This document shows positions 25,834 through 34,330 of a DNA stretch of 43,407 bases, piece by piece. Location: positions 1 through 43,407 of the forward strand of contig CACBUE010000010.1 of assembly GCA_902542325.1 (NCBI GenBank), read 5' to 3'. Within the stretch, counting starts at the first letter, position 1. Each line of letters begins with the position of its first letter. Below the pieces are notes generated by a model that saw only the letters and a program-made list of their open reading frames with translations, was not told where the DNA came from and did not search any database. This DNA is from an uncultured SAR86 cluster bacterium. GTDB taxonomy: Bacteria > Pseudomonadota > Gammaproteobacteria > Magnimaribacterales > Magnimaribacteraceae. The position numbers and the translations under genes were made by a program.

Positions 25834-26703
25834 TTAAGTTTTTCTTGAAACAATATAGTCAGCTAATTTGCACAGATTATCAGTATTTCTATCTAATAGT
25901 AGAAGTTTTTCTTTTGCTTCTTCAGCCAAGTCAATAGCTCTGACTTTCGAGTTTTCAATACCTACAATAGATGGATAAGTTAGTTTATCTTTTTCAACAT
26001 CGGAGCCTTGGTCTTTTCCACTTAAAGTCGAAGGAGATTCAATATCAATAATGTCATCTTGAATCTGAAATGCTAGACCAATTTTATCTCCATACTCTAT
26101 GAGAGACTCTATATCTTGCTTCCTCAAGTTAGATAATATTCCAGCGGTCTCGATTGAGGATTGAATTAACCGTCCTGTTTTTTGGGAATGCATTATGTCT
26201 AAAGATTCAACATCTTTTACATCTTGAGAATGAATATCTTTTATCTGCCCACCTACCATGCCTTGATAGCCACAAGCCTCTGCCAAGCTTTTAATTATGC
26301 TTAATTTGTCACTATCCGAAATATTTATTGTTGTCACTAATTCAAAAGCGAAAGGCTGTAAAGCATCTCCTGCAAGTATTGCAGTTGCTTCGTCATATTT
26401 TTTGTGGGTAGTTGGCTTTCCTCTTCTTAGATCATCATCATCCATAGATGGTAAATCATCATGAATTAGTGAGTAACAGTGTATGATTTCAACCGATCCA
26501 GCTAATATATCTAGTGTATCATTTTCGGCATTTCCCAACTCGCCTATCAAGTACACTAATATTGGTCTAAGCCTTTTTCCACCACCTAAAACAGAATAAC
26601 GTATAGCTTCTGATAGAATTGAGTCATCAGAAGGCAATAGACTCTCTAGCTTGGAATTGATTCTATTTTGATAAGAGGTTAAGAGCTTCTCAAATTCAGA
26701 CAT
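25834..26703 (-). CDS. ispA: Farnesyl diphosphate synthase (polyprenyl synthase)
   Basis: A 289-residue trans-prenyltransferase that builds farnesyl diphosphate from IPP and DMAPP. The first aspartate-rich motif is HDDLPSMDDDDLRRGKPT (D82, D83, D88), the second is QIQDDIID (D216, D217, D220), and GGGKRLRP near 40-47 binds the diphosphate. Length and motif type fit short-chain bacterial IspA, though geranylgeranyl specificity cannot be excluded. It overlaps xseB by eight bases and is followed by dxs after three bases. Confidence 0.95.
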   Translation of the reverse strand: MSEFEKLLTSYQNRINSKLESLLPSDDSILSEAIRYSVLGGGKRLRPILVYLIGELGNAENDTLDILAGSVEIIHCYSLIHDDLPSMDDDDLRRGKPTTHKKYDEATAILAGDALQPFAFELVTTINISDSDKLSIIKSLAEACGYQGMVGGQIKDIHSQDVKDVESLDIMHSQKTGRLIQSSIETAGILSNLRKQDIESLIEYGDKIGLAFQIQDDIIDIESPSTLSGKDQGSDVEKDKLTYPSIVGIENSKVRAIDLAEEAKEKLLLLDRNTDNLCKLADYIVSRKT

Positions 26704-26926
26704 CTTTTAATGGAGTAGTTTTGAGTTCTCCATCTTCTTCAATCAATTTTTGCACTTGTAACTCAGCTTGTGATAGCTTCTCCTGGCATTGCCTAGCCAG
26801 TTTTATTCCTTTCTCAAATGACTTGAGAGAATTTTCTAAACTTAAGTCTCCAGATTCTAAATCTTCCACTATAGATTCGAGCTCTTCGAGGGCTTTTTCA
26901 AAATTTATATCTACTTTCTTATTCAT
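26696..26926 (-). CDS. xseB: Exodeoxyribonuclease VII small subunit
   Basis: A 76-residue XseB, the small subunit that assembles several copies with XseA into the single-strand exonuclease VII. The family pattern INFEKALEELESIVEDLESG, LSLENSLKSFEKGIKL and CQEKLSQAELQVQKL is fully present. It heads the xseB-ispA-dxs operon, overlapping ispA by eight bases, the standard gammaproteobacterial arrangement. xseA is not in the window. Confidence 0.95.
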   Translation of the reverse strand: MNKKVDINFEKALEELESIVEDLESGDLSLENSLKSFEKGIKLARQCQEKLSQAELQVQKLIEEDGELKTTPLKDV

Positions 26927-26935
26927 TGCGGTTCA

Positions 26936-28987
26936 TTAAAATGTATATTCTAAACCAATATAGAATTCTCTTGGTAAACCTGGAAAATATCTATCCCCTC
27001 CAAAAGCATTAAAGTCAGCTCTCTCAGCATAAGCTTTATCTAATAGGTTATCTACTCTAATGTAAGTTTTGAAGGTATCACTCATTTTTCTGGTAAATCT
27101 AGCATGGTACAAGGTGTGTCCTTCATATTCATGAAGATTTGCTGCATCAGTATAGTAAGAACTCATATGCTCAATTTCAAAAGCAAGCGAAGTATCTTCG
27201 TTAAAATTTGAATTTAAGATTAAGTTAGCCATTATTTTAGGAGCTGTATCAATCTCATTACCGACTCTTATTTTTTCTCTCATTGAAGTATCGGTTTCAA
27301 AGTCATATTTATGATCTCCATAGGTAATATTTGTACTGATAATATTATTTGAATTGATAAGCCAAACTAGACTTAATTCAATACCTTTATGATCCGTTTT
27401 TCCATTATCTACGATAAAATTCTCTGAGTCTCTAAAGATAGAGTTTTTCTTTTTACTTTGATAGACACTTAGAGATCCACTCAATGATTGCCAATCATAT
27501 CTACTGCCAACTTCCAACATAGTTAAAGTTTCCGAGTCTAGATCAGTAACATTCTGCTTTTTTTGCAATCTGTATGCTTCATTAATTTGTGGAGGTCTAA
27601 ACCCTAGACTAATTTGGGCAAAATAATTGACCGATTCGTAGTTTGTTATGACCCCAATCCTGGCACTAATCTCATTGAAGTCGTCTGTTCTATCTGAAGG
27701 CCTATTGTAATAACAACCTCCAAATCCACATTTAGTACCATCTTCTCTGGTATTACCACTGATCATATTATTAGAGTAGTCATACTCAATAAATTCAGCT
27801 CTAGTATCTGCAAATAAGTAAAGATTTTTATTTAGAATGTAGTCTTCTATTCCAGCAAATAGTGCAATAACAGTTGAATCTACTTCATAGTCATAATGCC
27901 TGCCTTGTGGTCTTGTGGCATTGTTAAAAGCAGAGCTGGTAGTTAAAGCATCTTTTTGCGTTTCTGTCAGTTCGACCTTAGCAAAATCTATCTGCAAGCC
28001 TTGTACAAAAGTAAAAGAGTCGTAGTCCGAAATTCTTTGTAGATTTATTCCGAGACTTTTATGGTTATTCTCTTCAAGGGGAGTTCCGGGAAGGAAGTGT
28101 TGAAAAAACTTCATATCATTACTTCGTATGTAAGAGGTAATTGAATTAACAGTATTTTTGTCTTCTTTTGTTAATCTTAAAGATACTCTTTGTGAATTGG
28201 CATCTCGATATGCATCAGGATTAAAATTTCTCCTGCTAAACTCTTCATTTTTATAAGAATCTAAACCATTTACATATCCAGCAGTTTCTTGATTTAGATT
28301 TGTGAGTGTTGCTTTTAAAGCTGCATCCCATGAAGATACTGAAAAAATAGATTGGATCTTAATTTTTTGTTGATCGTACCCAGATTTATCCCTAAAGCCA
28401 TCATTATTGACAAAGTGACCATCAAAGCTCCAATTTTCTTGATTACTTGTTCTGATCTTAAAGTTTTTATAGTTATTTGGCCCGATGTTTGTATAGATCT
28501 TATTTTCTGAAGTTACAGGTTTCGAGAGTATATTTATAACTCCATGCATTGCATTGGCACCATATCTTGCGCTAGCTGGTCCAGTGATAGTTTCCACCCC
28601 TGAAGCCATCTCAAAAAATGTTTCAAATAATCCATTAACATTACAAAATCCAGTTGGCCTTACTGGAAGACCATCCTCTAATACAAGGAAAGAGCCACAA
28701 GCCCCCGGTCCAGTTAACACAGGAGATCGTATAGCAGTCAAATGTTCTTGACCTGACCCTCTACTTATCCAGAGTCCAGGAGACCTTCTAAAAATCTGTT
28801 TAGGATGTTGTGCATCTAGATCATCAAGTTCTTTTTCACTTATTGAAGTGATGGATTGATTATTCGACCAGCCATTAAGGCTCGATAGCTTCTTTTCTAG
28901 AATGACTATCTCTTGAATTTCTTCAGAAAACGCAATTCCTGAACATAGCGATAAAATAAAAGATATGAGTGTTAATTTTTTAGCCAT
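26936..28987 (-). CDS. TonB-dependent outer-membrane receptor
   Basis: A 683-residue TonB-dependent receptor. It has a signal peptide (about 1-21, ending GIAFS), a plug domain with ISEKELDDLDAQHPKQIF and ITGPASARYGANAMHGVINI, and a 22-strand-type barrel ending with the aromatic REFYIGLEYTF. A TonB-box-like IQEIVIL follows the signal peptide. Cysteine pairs in the plug (C97, C115) and in a barrel loop (C420, C425) may form disulfides. An AAGGA ribosome binding site lies at 28994-28998. It is the third gene after an RND adaptor and permease. The substrate is unknown. Confidence 0.92.
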   Translation of the reverse strand: MAKKLTLISFILSLCSGIAFSEEIQEIVILEKKLSSLNGWSNNQSITSISEKELDDLDAQHPKQIFRRSPGLWISRGSGQEHLTAIRSPVLTGPGACGSFLVLEDGLPVRPTGFCNVNGLFETFFEMASGVETITGPASARYGANAMHGVINILSKPVTSENKIYTNIGPNNYKNFKIRTSNQENWSFDGHFVNNDGFRDKSGYDQQKIKIQSIFSVSSWDAALKATLTNLNQETAGYVNGLDSYKNEEFSRRNFNPDAYRDANSQRVSLRLTKEDKNTVNSITSYIRSNDMKFFQHFLPGTPLEENNHKSLGINLQRISDYDSFTFVQGLQIDFAKVELTETQKDALTTSSAFNNATRPQGRHYDYEVDSTVIALFAGIEDYILNKNLYLFADTRAEFIEYDYSNNMISGNTREDGTKCGFGGCYYNRPSDRTDDFNEISARIGVITNYESVNYFAQISLGFRPPQINEAYRLQKKQNVTDLDSETLTMLEVGSRYDWQSLSGSLSVYQSKKKNSIFRDSENFIVDNGKTDHKGIELSLVWLINSNNIISTNITYGDHKYDFETDTSMREKIRVGNEIDTAPKIMANLILNSNFNEDTSLAFEIEHMSSYYTDAANLHEYEGHTLYHARFTRKMSDTFKTYIRVDNLLDKAYAERADFNAFGGDRYFPGLPREFYIGLEYTF

Positions 28988-29077
28988 TAATATTCCTTAT
29001 TTCAAGAATGACTTAGTGAAAGTCCATTTAAGGCGACATAATAACCTAGATATAGAAAAAGTAAGGTTGTTTGTTAG

Positions 29078-32000
29078 TTATTTCGTTAACCTTTTTGAGA
29101 AATTGAGGGTCAAGAATGGTCTTGTAATTAATCTTATCATCCTTGATGGAAATGCTCTGACAGAATCAGAAAAGGCAAGAGCACAAGGAGTAACCACAAG
29201 TGTTAGGATAGTTGCCACAGTTAATCCGACCACAAGAGATGCGGCCATTTGTTCCCAAAAACTTGTTATATAGGAACCTGATTTAATTGTTCTGTCTATC
29301 AGATCTATGCTGTAACCCAATGCAATGGGCAATAGGCCAGCAATGGTTGTGAATGAAGTTAAAAATACTGGTCTCAATCTCAAAATTGCACTTCTTAAAG
29401 CTAAAGACTTTGTAGTCGAACCAGGGTTATTTCTTTTGAGAAGATTAAAAGTATCAATTAAAACAATATTATTGTTAACCACAATGCCTGCCAATGCGAC
29501 GCAACTTATTCCTGTTTGCAAGGTGCTAAATGATCTATCTAGTATGAGGAGTGAAATGAACACTCCTCCAAAAGATAAGAGGATGGCGGACAAAACGATA
29601 TTAGCTTGATAGAAACTATTAAATTGAGCTACTAAAACTATCAGCATAACAAAAAGCATCGTAATGAAACCTATAACAAGAAAATCTGCAGCTTCTTTGT
29701 TATATTTATCAAAACCATCAAAATTTATAGTCACGCCCCTGCCCAAATCTTCAGCATCCAACCAATCTTTAACTTTTTTGATTTGAACTGAAGGTATTGC
29801 ACCTTCTACGGTATTTGCAGCAATACTATGAACCCTTTTACCACCTTTCCTGGATATACTTTTTGTTGCTGGTTGAATGTTTGTCTCTACAAAACTGCTT
29901 ACTGGAACCAGGCCTTTCATAGTCTGAACATTTAGGTTCTCAAGTTGATCTATGTTTCTTTCAGATTTTGGAAATCTGACTCTTATATCAACCTCTCTAT
30001 CTAAGTTAAGAGGCCTATATTCTCCTACCTTGATGCCATTAGTTACCATTTGCACGGAAGCGCCAACATCACTTAAACCTGCTCCATATTGAGCAGCCTT
30101 CGTTCTGTTTATCTCTAATTCCCATTCTATTCCTCTGGTAACTGATGTATCTTCTATATCTTTGAAGCTTCCCATGCTTTCAAGTTGACTTCTTATTTTT
30201 CGAATTGCTGAAATGAGTGCTTGTTCACTATCACCACTAACATTTATCTGAAGAGGTTTGCCTATAGGGGGACCACCTTTTTCTTCCTCAACTTGAACTA
30301 TATAACCAGAAGTATCATTCAATCTTTCACGAAGTAGATCCATAATTTCGAAACCATTTAAATCGGACACAGCTTCATCTTCACCATAAAAGTCAATAAA
30401 CATACCGCCAACTCTATCGGGAGAATTTGAACCACGACCTAGGCCTCTACTTCCTCCTGAGTTGGACCAAACAGATAATCTTTCAATTTCTTTTACATCA
30501 ATTATTTTTTGCTCCGCCTCAATAGCAATATCTCTAATTTCATCTACAGCTAAATTACCTCTTGCAAGAATATCAACTTCAGCAAATTGAGGGGCCACCT
30601 GCGGAAAATAAACTATTCCTTTACCATGATGTGACCACAGTCCAATGCATAAAATAATAGCTCCAAGAATGATTGAAATAGTTTGCCCAGGAGTATCTAA
30701 GTATTTGTTGATCTTTCTAGCATAGAGGCCCGAAGCTCCTGATAAACTTAAAGGATCAGAAGACTCTAAAAGTCTGACATTATTAATTTCTGCTTCGGAT
30801 TGCTTTGCCAGACCTCCGAACATAGCACCCAAAATAGGAGCAAAAATTAATGAGTAAAGCAATGATCCTACTAGAACACAGAAAACTGTAATAGGCATAT
30901 CTCTAATGAAAGCACCAAATCCAGGCATTAACATTAGTGGAGTGAATGCAATTAAAGTAGTTGTTGTAGATGAAAGAACAGGCCAGAACATTCTAGTAGC
31001 TGCTGCAGTGTAAGCTTCAATTCTATTCATACCTTCAGCTAATTTCCGATCTGCGTACTCTGTTACTACGATAGAGCCATCAATCGTCATTCCCATTGAA
31101 ATTAGCATCCCAAACATGACCATGAAATTGAATTCTTTATCCAAAATTAGAAGTACTAAAAGTGCAAATAAATAAGAAAAAGGTATAGCCATTCCAACGA
31201 GCATCGAAGTTCTAAAGCCCAAAGCGGCTAATACAACAATCATCACTAAAGCGATTGAAGTCAAAACATTGCCTTGTAGTTCAGATATCATCTGGAGAGC
31301 AAACTTAGAGTCATCACGCACGAAATTCACGTCTACACCTTCAGGAAAGCTCTCTATTTTGTCTTCGACCATCTTTCGGATATCGGTAACTGTATCGATA
31401 ATATTTGTTCCGATTCTTTTTTTAATATCAATAGCAAGAGACTGCTGGCCATTTATTCTTGAATACCCGCCTCTATCTTTAAAGGTTAGACTTACATCGG
31501 CAACATCTTTTAAGGTAACTACAGAAGTTCCTGATACTTTAATTGGTAATGTTTCTATATCTTCTAGGCTCGAAAACACACTGGGAACATTTACTGCAAA
31601 TCTTCCTGTTCCGGTATCTTGGAAGCCTGCTGGTATTACACGATTATTATTTGAAACAGCCTGATAAAGCTGATTCATAGATATGCCGTAAGACTCAAGT
31701 TTACTTTTATCAACTATTGCCTCAATTAAGTCTTCGGGTACTCCGTTTAATTCAGCTTCAAGGACATTAGGATGTGTTTCGATTAAATCTTGGAGTTCTT
31801 GAGTTAGGTTTACAAGAACTCTCTGAGGTAGAACTGAACTTGCGACACTCACTGTTAGAACAGGATTATCAGTTGAGGTAAATTCTCTTATGGTTGGTTC
31901 TCTAGCATCAAGCGGCAATTCAGCTCTAGCTTCGTCAACTTTAACTCGAACATCATAAAGAGCCTCATCAATATCAACATCTTGATCAAACTCTACAACA

Positions 32001-32275
32001 ACAGCTGCGTACCCAGTTGCTGAAGTTGACCTTATATCTACAACTCCAGATATTGTCCTTAAAGCGTCCTCTAAGGGTTTTGCAAGCAATCTTTCGGAGT
32101 CTTCAGGAGATACACCTTCAAAGCCAACACCTACATAAGCACCTGGAAAATTTACTTGAGGTTCTGTTGCCTTTGGAAGTGCACTGAGAGCAAATAACCC
32201 AGAAAGTCCTAAAAGAACTAAAATACTAAGTGAAGTTCTGCTTTTTTTTATGGCTCCTGCAATAAAGCTCTTCAT
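29078..32275 (-). CDS. RND efflux permease (AcrB/HAE-like)
   Basis: A 1065-residue RND transporter with the usual 12-helix layout and two large periplasmic loops. The N-terminal helix is followed by PQVNFPGAYVGVGFEGVSPED. The proton-relay region of TM4 reads MGMTIDGSIVVTEYADR, with D399 present but G400 where AcrB has a second aspartate. In TM10 the sequence is GIVVNNNIVLID, with no lysine equivalent to AcrB K940. The relay is thus partly different from classical AcrB. It overlaps the adaptor gene by four bases and is followed by the TonB-receptor gene after 90 bp. No outer-membrane TolC-type channel is encoded here. The exported compound is unknown. Confidence 0.93.
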   Translation of the reverse strand: MKSFIAGAIKKSRTSLSILVLLGLSGLFALSALPKATEPQVNFPGAYVGVGFEGVSPEDSERLLAKPLEDALRTISGVVDIRSTSATGYAAVVVEFDQDVDIDEALYDVRVKVDEARAELPLDAREPTIREFTSTDNPVLTVSVASSVLPQRVLVNLTQELQDLIETHPNVLEAELNGVPEDLIEAIVDKSKLESYGISMNQLYQAVSNNNRVIPAGFQDTGTGRFAVNVPSVFSSLEDIETLPIKVSGTSVVTLKDVADVSLTFKDRGGYSRINGQQSLAIDIKKRIGTNIIDTVTDIRKMVEDKIESFPEGVDVNFVRDDSKFALQMISELQGNVLTSIALVMIVVLAALGFRTSMLVGMAIPFSYLFALLVLLILDKEFNFMVMFGMLISMGMTIDGSIVVTEYADRKLAEGMNRIEAYTAAATRMFWPVLSSTTTTLIAFTPLMLMPGFGAFIRDMPITVFCVLVGSLLYSLIFAPILGAMFGGLAKQSEAEINNVRLLESSDPLSLSGASGLYARKINKYLDTPGQTISIILGAIILCIGLWSHHGKGIVYFPQVAPQFAEVDILARGNLAVDEIRDIAIEAEQKIIDVKEIERLSVWSNSGGSRGLGRGSNSPDRVGGMFIDFYGEDEAVSDLNGFEIMDLLRERLNDTSGYIVQVEEEKGGPPIGKPLQINVSGDSEQALISAIRKIRSQLESMGSFKDIEDTSVTRGIEWELEINRTKAAQYGAGLSDVGASVQMVTNGIKVGEYRPLNLDREVDIRVRFPKSERNIDQLENLNVQTMKGLVPVSSFVETNIQPATKSISRKGGKRVHSIAANTVEGAIPSVQIKKVKDWLDAEDLGRGVTINFDGFDKYNKEAADFLVIGFITMLFVMLIVLVAQFNSFYQANIVLSAILLSFGGVFISLLILDRSFSTLQTGISCVALAGIVVNNNIVLIDTFNLLKRNNPGSTTKSLALRSAILRLRPVFLTSFTTIAGLLPIALGYSIDLIDRTIKSGSYITSFWEQMAASLVVGLTVATILTLVVTPCALAFSDSVRAFPSRMIRLITRPFLTLNFSKRLTK

Positions 32276-33177
32276 ACATCAGGAGAAAATGATTCCTTAA
32301 CGTTTACGGTTTGCCCTTGAAAGACATATTCTTGACCTAAAGTAATGATCCTAGCTTCTTCACCTAAACCAGAAATCCACATACCTGTGTTTGTGTCTTC
32401 AAGTATTTTAATTTCTTTAAATTCAACTCTATTTTCTGAGGTAACAGTTCTTACTCCAAGTTTTCCTTGGTCATTAAGAGATAATATGGCTGGAGATATT
32501 TTATGAGCAGGTTCTTCTTTTCCTTTTATATAGATCTCTGCTGATACACCATCTCTGATGCTTCTGTCATTGTTTTCAACACTAATTTCGACTCTGAATG
32601 TTCTCGTATTCTTGTCTGCTGACGAAGCTATAAAAGTAACTTGACCGTTAATGAATCTACCAGAAATTAATTTAGCCGTTGCTTCTGAGCCTAATTGAAT
32701 CTGTGCAATATCTTTTTCTGCTATGTCAGCAACTACTAACATTGGATCAGGATCAATCAATGAAGCACAAACGGCTCCAGTATTTAGAAAATCACCTTCA
32801 TCAACTCTTAAACTTTCAAGGTACCCTGAAAAAGGTGCAACTATTTTAGGATAAGCTTCTCTGCCTGCAATATAAAGTTGGCAGATTAAGTCTCCTTCTT
32901 TTACAAAGTCGCCTTGTTGTGCAGGTCGAGATATTACTCTACCGCTTACTTCGGCTCTTACTTGCACAAATTTATCAGCTTCAGTAAATCCACTTGATTT
33001 GAGTATTTGAGACTTACTAGTAGCTTTGCTATTAAGAATAGTCACAGAAGATAAGGTATCTAAAGAAGAGTCCTTTTTTTCAAAAGTCTCCTCTTGTACT
33101 AAGCTACCAGATATCATCCATATTACTAAGAAGGATGCAAGGATTGTAGCGGTCTTGTAAGTTTGTTTGATTTTCAT
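32272..33177 (-). CDS. RND periplasmic adaptor (membrane fusion protein)
   Basis: A 301-residue HlyD/AcrA-type adaptor. One N-terminal hydrophobic segment (about 8-26) anchors it to the inner membrane. The lipoyl halves are RAEVSGRVISRPAQQGDFVKEGD and IVAPFSGYLESLRVDEGDFL, with no long coiled-coil hairpin between them, so it is a short adaptor. The beta-barrel region contains GSEATAKLISGRFINGQVTFI. The gene is the first of the adaptor-permease-TonB receptor run and is preceded by a clear promoter with a palindromic operator-like repeat. Confidence 0.9.
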   Translation of the reverse strand: MKIKQTYKTATILASFLVIWMISGSLVQEETFEKKDSSLDTLSSVTILNSKATSKSQILKSSGFTEADKFVQVRAEVSGRVISRPAQQGDFVKEGDLICQLYIAGREAYPKIVAPFSGYLESLRVDEGDFLNTGAVCASLIDPDPMLVVADIAEKDIAQIQLGSEATAKLISGRFINGQVTFIASSADKNTRTFRVEISVENNDRSIRDGVSAEIYIKGKEEPAHKISPAILSLNDQGKLGVRTVTSENRVEFKEIKILEDTNTGMWISGLGEEARIITLGQEYVFQGQTVNVKESFSPDV

Positions 33178-33188
33178 AAGTTTTTTAG

Positions 33189-33210
33189 GTGTTATACATG
33201 ACTATAACAC
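33189..33210. promoter_or_regulatory. Palindromic operator-like inverted repeat over the RND promoter
   Basis: GTGTTATA at 33189-33196 and TATAACAC at 33203-33210 are perfect 8-bp arms around a 6-base spacer. The 22-bp element starts 12 bases upstream of the adaptor ATG and covers the -10 box and presumed start point. Form and size resemble TetR-family operators. It is not followed by a T-run on either strand, so a terminator is unlikely. Confidence 0.6.
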
Positions 33211-33228
33211 TAAAATACCTTATGTAAA
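33201..33228 (-). promoter_or_regulatory. Promoter of the RND/TonB-receptor operon
   Basis: On the minus strand TTTACA (33228-33223) and TATAGT (33206-33201) are separated by 16 bp and each match five of six sigma70 consensus bases. Transcription would start near 33194, inside the inverted repeat. Confidence 0.6.
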
Positions 33229-33229
33229 A

Positions 33230-34276
33230 CTAGATTTGGTGCTTTTCTTTTAGTTTTTTAAAGTTTTCCTGAAGTGTTCGAGCATCTAACTTTTTTGAAG
33301 GTTTTGCTGAGCTGCTATCTAGTATCTCCCAACTAGATTCGATTCTTTTATCAATTTGTTTAGATAATTGAGGTGTTTGACCTTTATTTGCTCTTTCCCA
33401 CTGATATTTAACGTGCTGAAGAAATTTACTATTCCAAGAGTTTAGAGATTGTCCTGATTCCTTCCAGTACATTACAAACTCTAGTTTTGCATTTTCTGCA
33501 AATTCTTTTGGTATTTCTGTCATTTCAAGAATATCAAAGAAATCTGAATTAGGGCTCCAATCTGAAGTCATGATTGATGGCGAATTATCATTTTCTTTAA
33601 TCTCTTTAAATCTTCCCCATTGCCTTCGTATATGTGCAATAAATTTGCTATTCCAAATGTCAGATTCTTCCTTACGTTCTGTCCAATAGAGTACAAATTC
33701 AGGAACTTCCTTATCAATGAAATCTTCATTTATACCTGAATTTATCAGTATTTCCTTAGCATCTATATCCGGAACCCAATTTTTATCGATAGGCTTAGTT
33801 TTCATCTTTTTGTTATCTTCGACTTCCTTATGACGCCACTTTTTGATAACAAATCTTAGAAATTTGACACCCCAGTTTATATCCTTCTCATTGCGTTCCT
33901 GATTAAGTTTCTTGAAATCATCAATCTGGAGATTTGCAAAATCTTCTGGGATACCATACTCATTAATTTGATCTATGACATCTTTATCAGGTACCCATTT
34001 ATCTCTATAGCTAGTGGGAGTTTTTTTATTACGTTTTTTTGATGAAAAATGAGGAACTCCATCAACAATTGTCTCGTTGATAAGACCTGTTTTAATAAGT
34101 TTAGAAAGGACTTCAAAGATTTTTTCATTTGACCAAAATGAAATATCTGAACAAATTTGTTGCATAGAAACTTGACCATAAAGTCTCTCTTCTTGTTTTA
34201 AATGCTCGAGTAAGACGGCTTCTTCCAAGCCTATAGTGTTGGCAATTTCTTTAGAGAAAGTTATCTTTGAAGTCAT
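33230..34276 (-). CDS. Triple DnaT-domain protein with N-terminal winged-helix-like region
   Basis: A 348-residue protein. Residues 1-80 look like a winged-helix/replication-protein N-terminus (LEEAVLLEHLKQEE, then a SFWSNEKIFEVLSKLIKTGLI segment). Three copies of the DnaT ssDNA-binding pattern (W-x-P, a GI-x-x-F turn, EF-x-x-YW-x-E, WN-x-KF, and a closing W) follow at residues 94-147, 167-220 and 240-293. DnaT acts in primosome loading with PriA and DnaC in enterobacteria, usually with one such domain. A 6-bp inverted repeat (CTAGAT/ATCTAG, 34290-34310) lies upstream. It is a single-gene unit between aroG and the RND operon. A restart or ssDNA-binding function is inference. Confidence 0.8.
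   Translation of the reverse strand: MTSKITFSKEIANTIGLEEAVLLEHLKQEERLYGQVSMQQICSDISFWSNEKIFEVLSKLIKTGLINETIVDGVPHFSSKKRNKKTPTSYRDKWVPDKDVIDQINEYGIPEDFANLQIDDFKKLNQERNEKDINWGVKFLRFVIKKWRHKEVEDNKKMKTKPIDKNWVPDIDAKEILINSGINEDFIDKEVPEFVLYWTERKEESDIWNSKFIAHIRRQWGRFKEIKENDNSPSIMTSDWSPNSDFFDILEMTEIPKEFAENAKLEFVMYWKESGQSLNSWNSKFLQHVKYQWERANKGQTPQLSKQIDKRIESSWEILDSSSAKPSKKLDARTLQENFKKLKEKHQI
33398..33997 (-). repeat. Three tandem DnaT-type domains, exact 73-residue period
   Basis: Copies run 33997-33836, 33778-33617 and 33559-33398. First tryptophans W94, W167 and W240 are exactly 73 residues (219 bases) apart, and each copy ends at a tryptophan 53 residues later (W147, W220, W293). Copies 2 and 3 are most alike; copy 1 has lost the YW and WN tryptophan pattern in part. 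Confidence 0.8.
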
Positions 34277-34330
34277 GAATTACTAATCACTAGATTAATT
34301 TATCATCTAGATCTTAACAAGAAGATTAGG

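Noticed and set aside
28988-29077. tRNA or small RNA in the gaps of 60-134 bases
   Set aside because: None of the gaps (7028-7094, 15711-15789, 20610-20691, 28988-29077, 35381-35514) contains a T-loop consensus or a stable clover-leaf arrangement that I can find by eye.
33398-33997. Regular repeats as a CRISPR-like array
   Set aside because: The periodicity is in protein sequence with diverged DNA copies, and each unit encodes a DnaT-type domain.
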